Below, one piece after another: positions 6,166 through 6,549 of a stretch of 6,549 bases of DNA. Where the stretch lies: NCBI GenBank assembly GCA_002683735.1, contig NYTZ01000135.1, positions 1 through 6,549 of the forward strand, read 5' to 3'. The DNA comes from Flavobacteriales bacterium. Lineage in GTDB: Bacteria > Bacteroidota > Bacteroidia > Flavobacteriales > UA16. A program made the position numbers and the translations under genes. Each line of letters starts with the position of its first letter. The first letter of the stretch is position 1. The notes below the pieces were generated by a model, which saw nothing but the letters and a program-made list of their open reading frames with translations, had not been told where the DNA came from and made no database searches.

Positions 6166-6549
6166 CCCTTGACGATCAGGCGCTGGACCCCTTCCGCAGC
6201 ACGTCCGGACCCCTGCATTGGGACGAGCAACACCAAACCGGACCAACCGGCTGTTTGAAGTTCAACGCGGCCATCCGGCGCTGCACGACCCTGGTCGAGG
6301 ATGCGCCCTTCCGAGTCCACGGTTTGCCATTTCTGGCCCGGTGCCAACTGCCATTGTGCCACCTCTCCAGCCCTCACCGGGTTTGGGAATACCGGAGCCC
6401 ATTCAGCAGCATCCTGCTCGGGAACCGCCACCACGGTATTGTCATACCAAGCCACATCCGAGGCTTCCACCAAGAGATTGCCCTCGGCGTCCGTCACCGT
6501 CAATGCCTCCTGGAAAAAGTCGCCCAGCAAGGAGTCCGGCGCGTGGTAA
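6159..6549 (-). CDS. C-terminal end of a secreted protein with a T9SS type A sorting domain
   Basis: This is the last 129 codons of a minus-strand gene whose 5' part lies beyond the window; the frame is open to base 6549 and ends with TGA at 6161-6159. The C-terminal ~80 residues have the type IX sorting-domain pattern: WAPVFPNPVRAGEV (the 'YPNP' motif and following small residues), VDSEGRILDQG (the 'D..G+.+..G' strand), VELQTAGWSGLVLLVP (the 'L..G+Y++' strand), and a basic hydrophobic end, QRLIVKGC. Such domains direct export across the outer membrane by T9SS and are then cleaved, leaving the protein released or anchored on the surface. The visible residues before it (GDFFQEALTVTDAEGNLLVE and a short linker) identify no catalytic domain, so the function of the mature protein is unknown. 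The final Cys is unusual for this domain. The stop overlaps the putative start of the Rrf2 gene by 7 bases. Confidence 0.8.
   Translation of the reverse strand, partial: YHAPDSLLGDFFQEALTVTDAEGNLLVEASDVAWYDNTVVAVPEQDAAEWAPVFPNPVRAGEVAQWQLAPGQKWQTVDSEGRILDQGRAAPDGRVELQTAGWSGLVLLVPMQGSGRAAEGVQRLIVKGC

Noticed and set aside
5583..6258. Overlapping plus-strand open frames (158 and 157 codons) covering the end of the purF-like gene and the Rrf2 region
   Set aside because: Their readings are S/P/R-rich without motifs, while the minus strand here reads clearly as Rrf2 and a T9SS sorting domain.

Overview
This 6.5 kb window reads as a GC-rich (roughly 60% by eye) chromosomal segment of a member of the Bacteroidota, perhaps a GC-rich flavobacterial or Cryomorphaceae-like lineage. 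Three things support this: a type IX secretion (T9SS) C-terminal sorting domain, which is essentially restricted to this phylum; a purF-type amidotransferase with the long Bacteroidota architecture and its characteristic N- and C-terminal sequences; and no Shine-Dalgarno sequence before the two full-length genes. The lineage call below phylum level is a guess.

Layout. Bases 1-240 are the 3' end of an RND-pump periplasmic adaptor (membrane fusion) gene. It is followed after 22 bases by a complete RND permease gene (263-3703), so the two form the usual adaptor-permease efflux operon. Bases 3704-3916 look intergenic but hold an open frame (about 3722-3865) that reads like the last ~48 residues of an NAD(P)-dependent SDR/epimerase-type protein, apparently the tail of a lost gene. 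Next is a 633-codon amidophosphoribosyltransferase-type gene (3917-5818) with a glutaminase and a PRPP-binding domain, for purine nucleotide synthesis or a close paralogous role.

Convergent to it on the minus strand lies an Rrf2-family transcription regulator (5812-6165). It has an in-frame amber codon, a helix-turn-helix that seems a few residues short, and a clipped C-terminus, so it is most likely a pseudogene (or carries a sequencing error). Upstream of it on the same strand, and overlapping its putative GTG start by 7 bases, is the 3' end of a secreted or cell-surface protein with a T9SS type A sorting domain (6159-6549, continuing past the window edge).

The efflux genes work as a unit; the other genes have no obvious functional connection. 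I found no mobile element, CRISPR array, RNA gene or evident new multi-gene system. The most informative non-routine signals are the two decayed genes on either side of the purF-like gene, and the paired charge changes in the RND permease's proton-relay positions.
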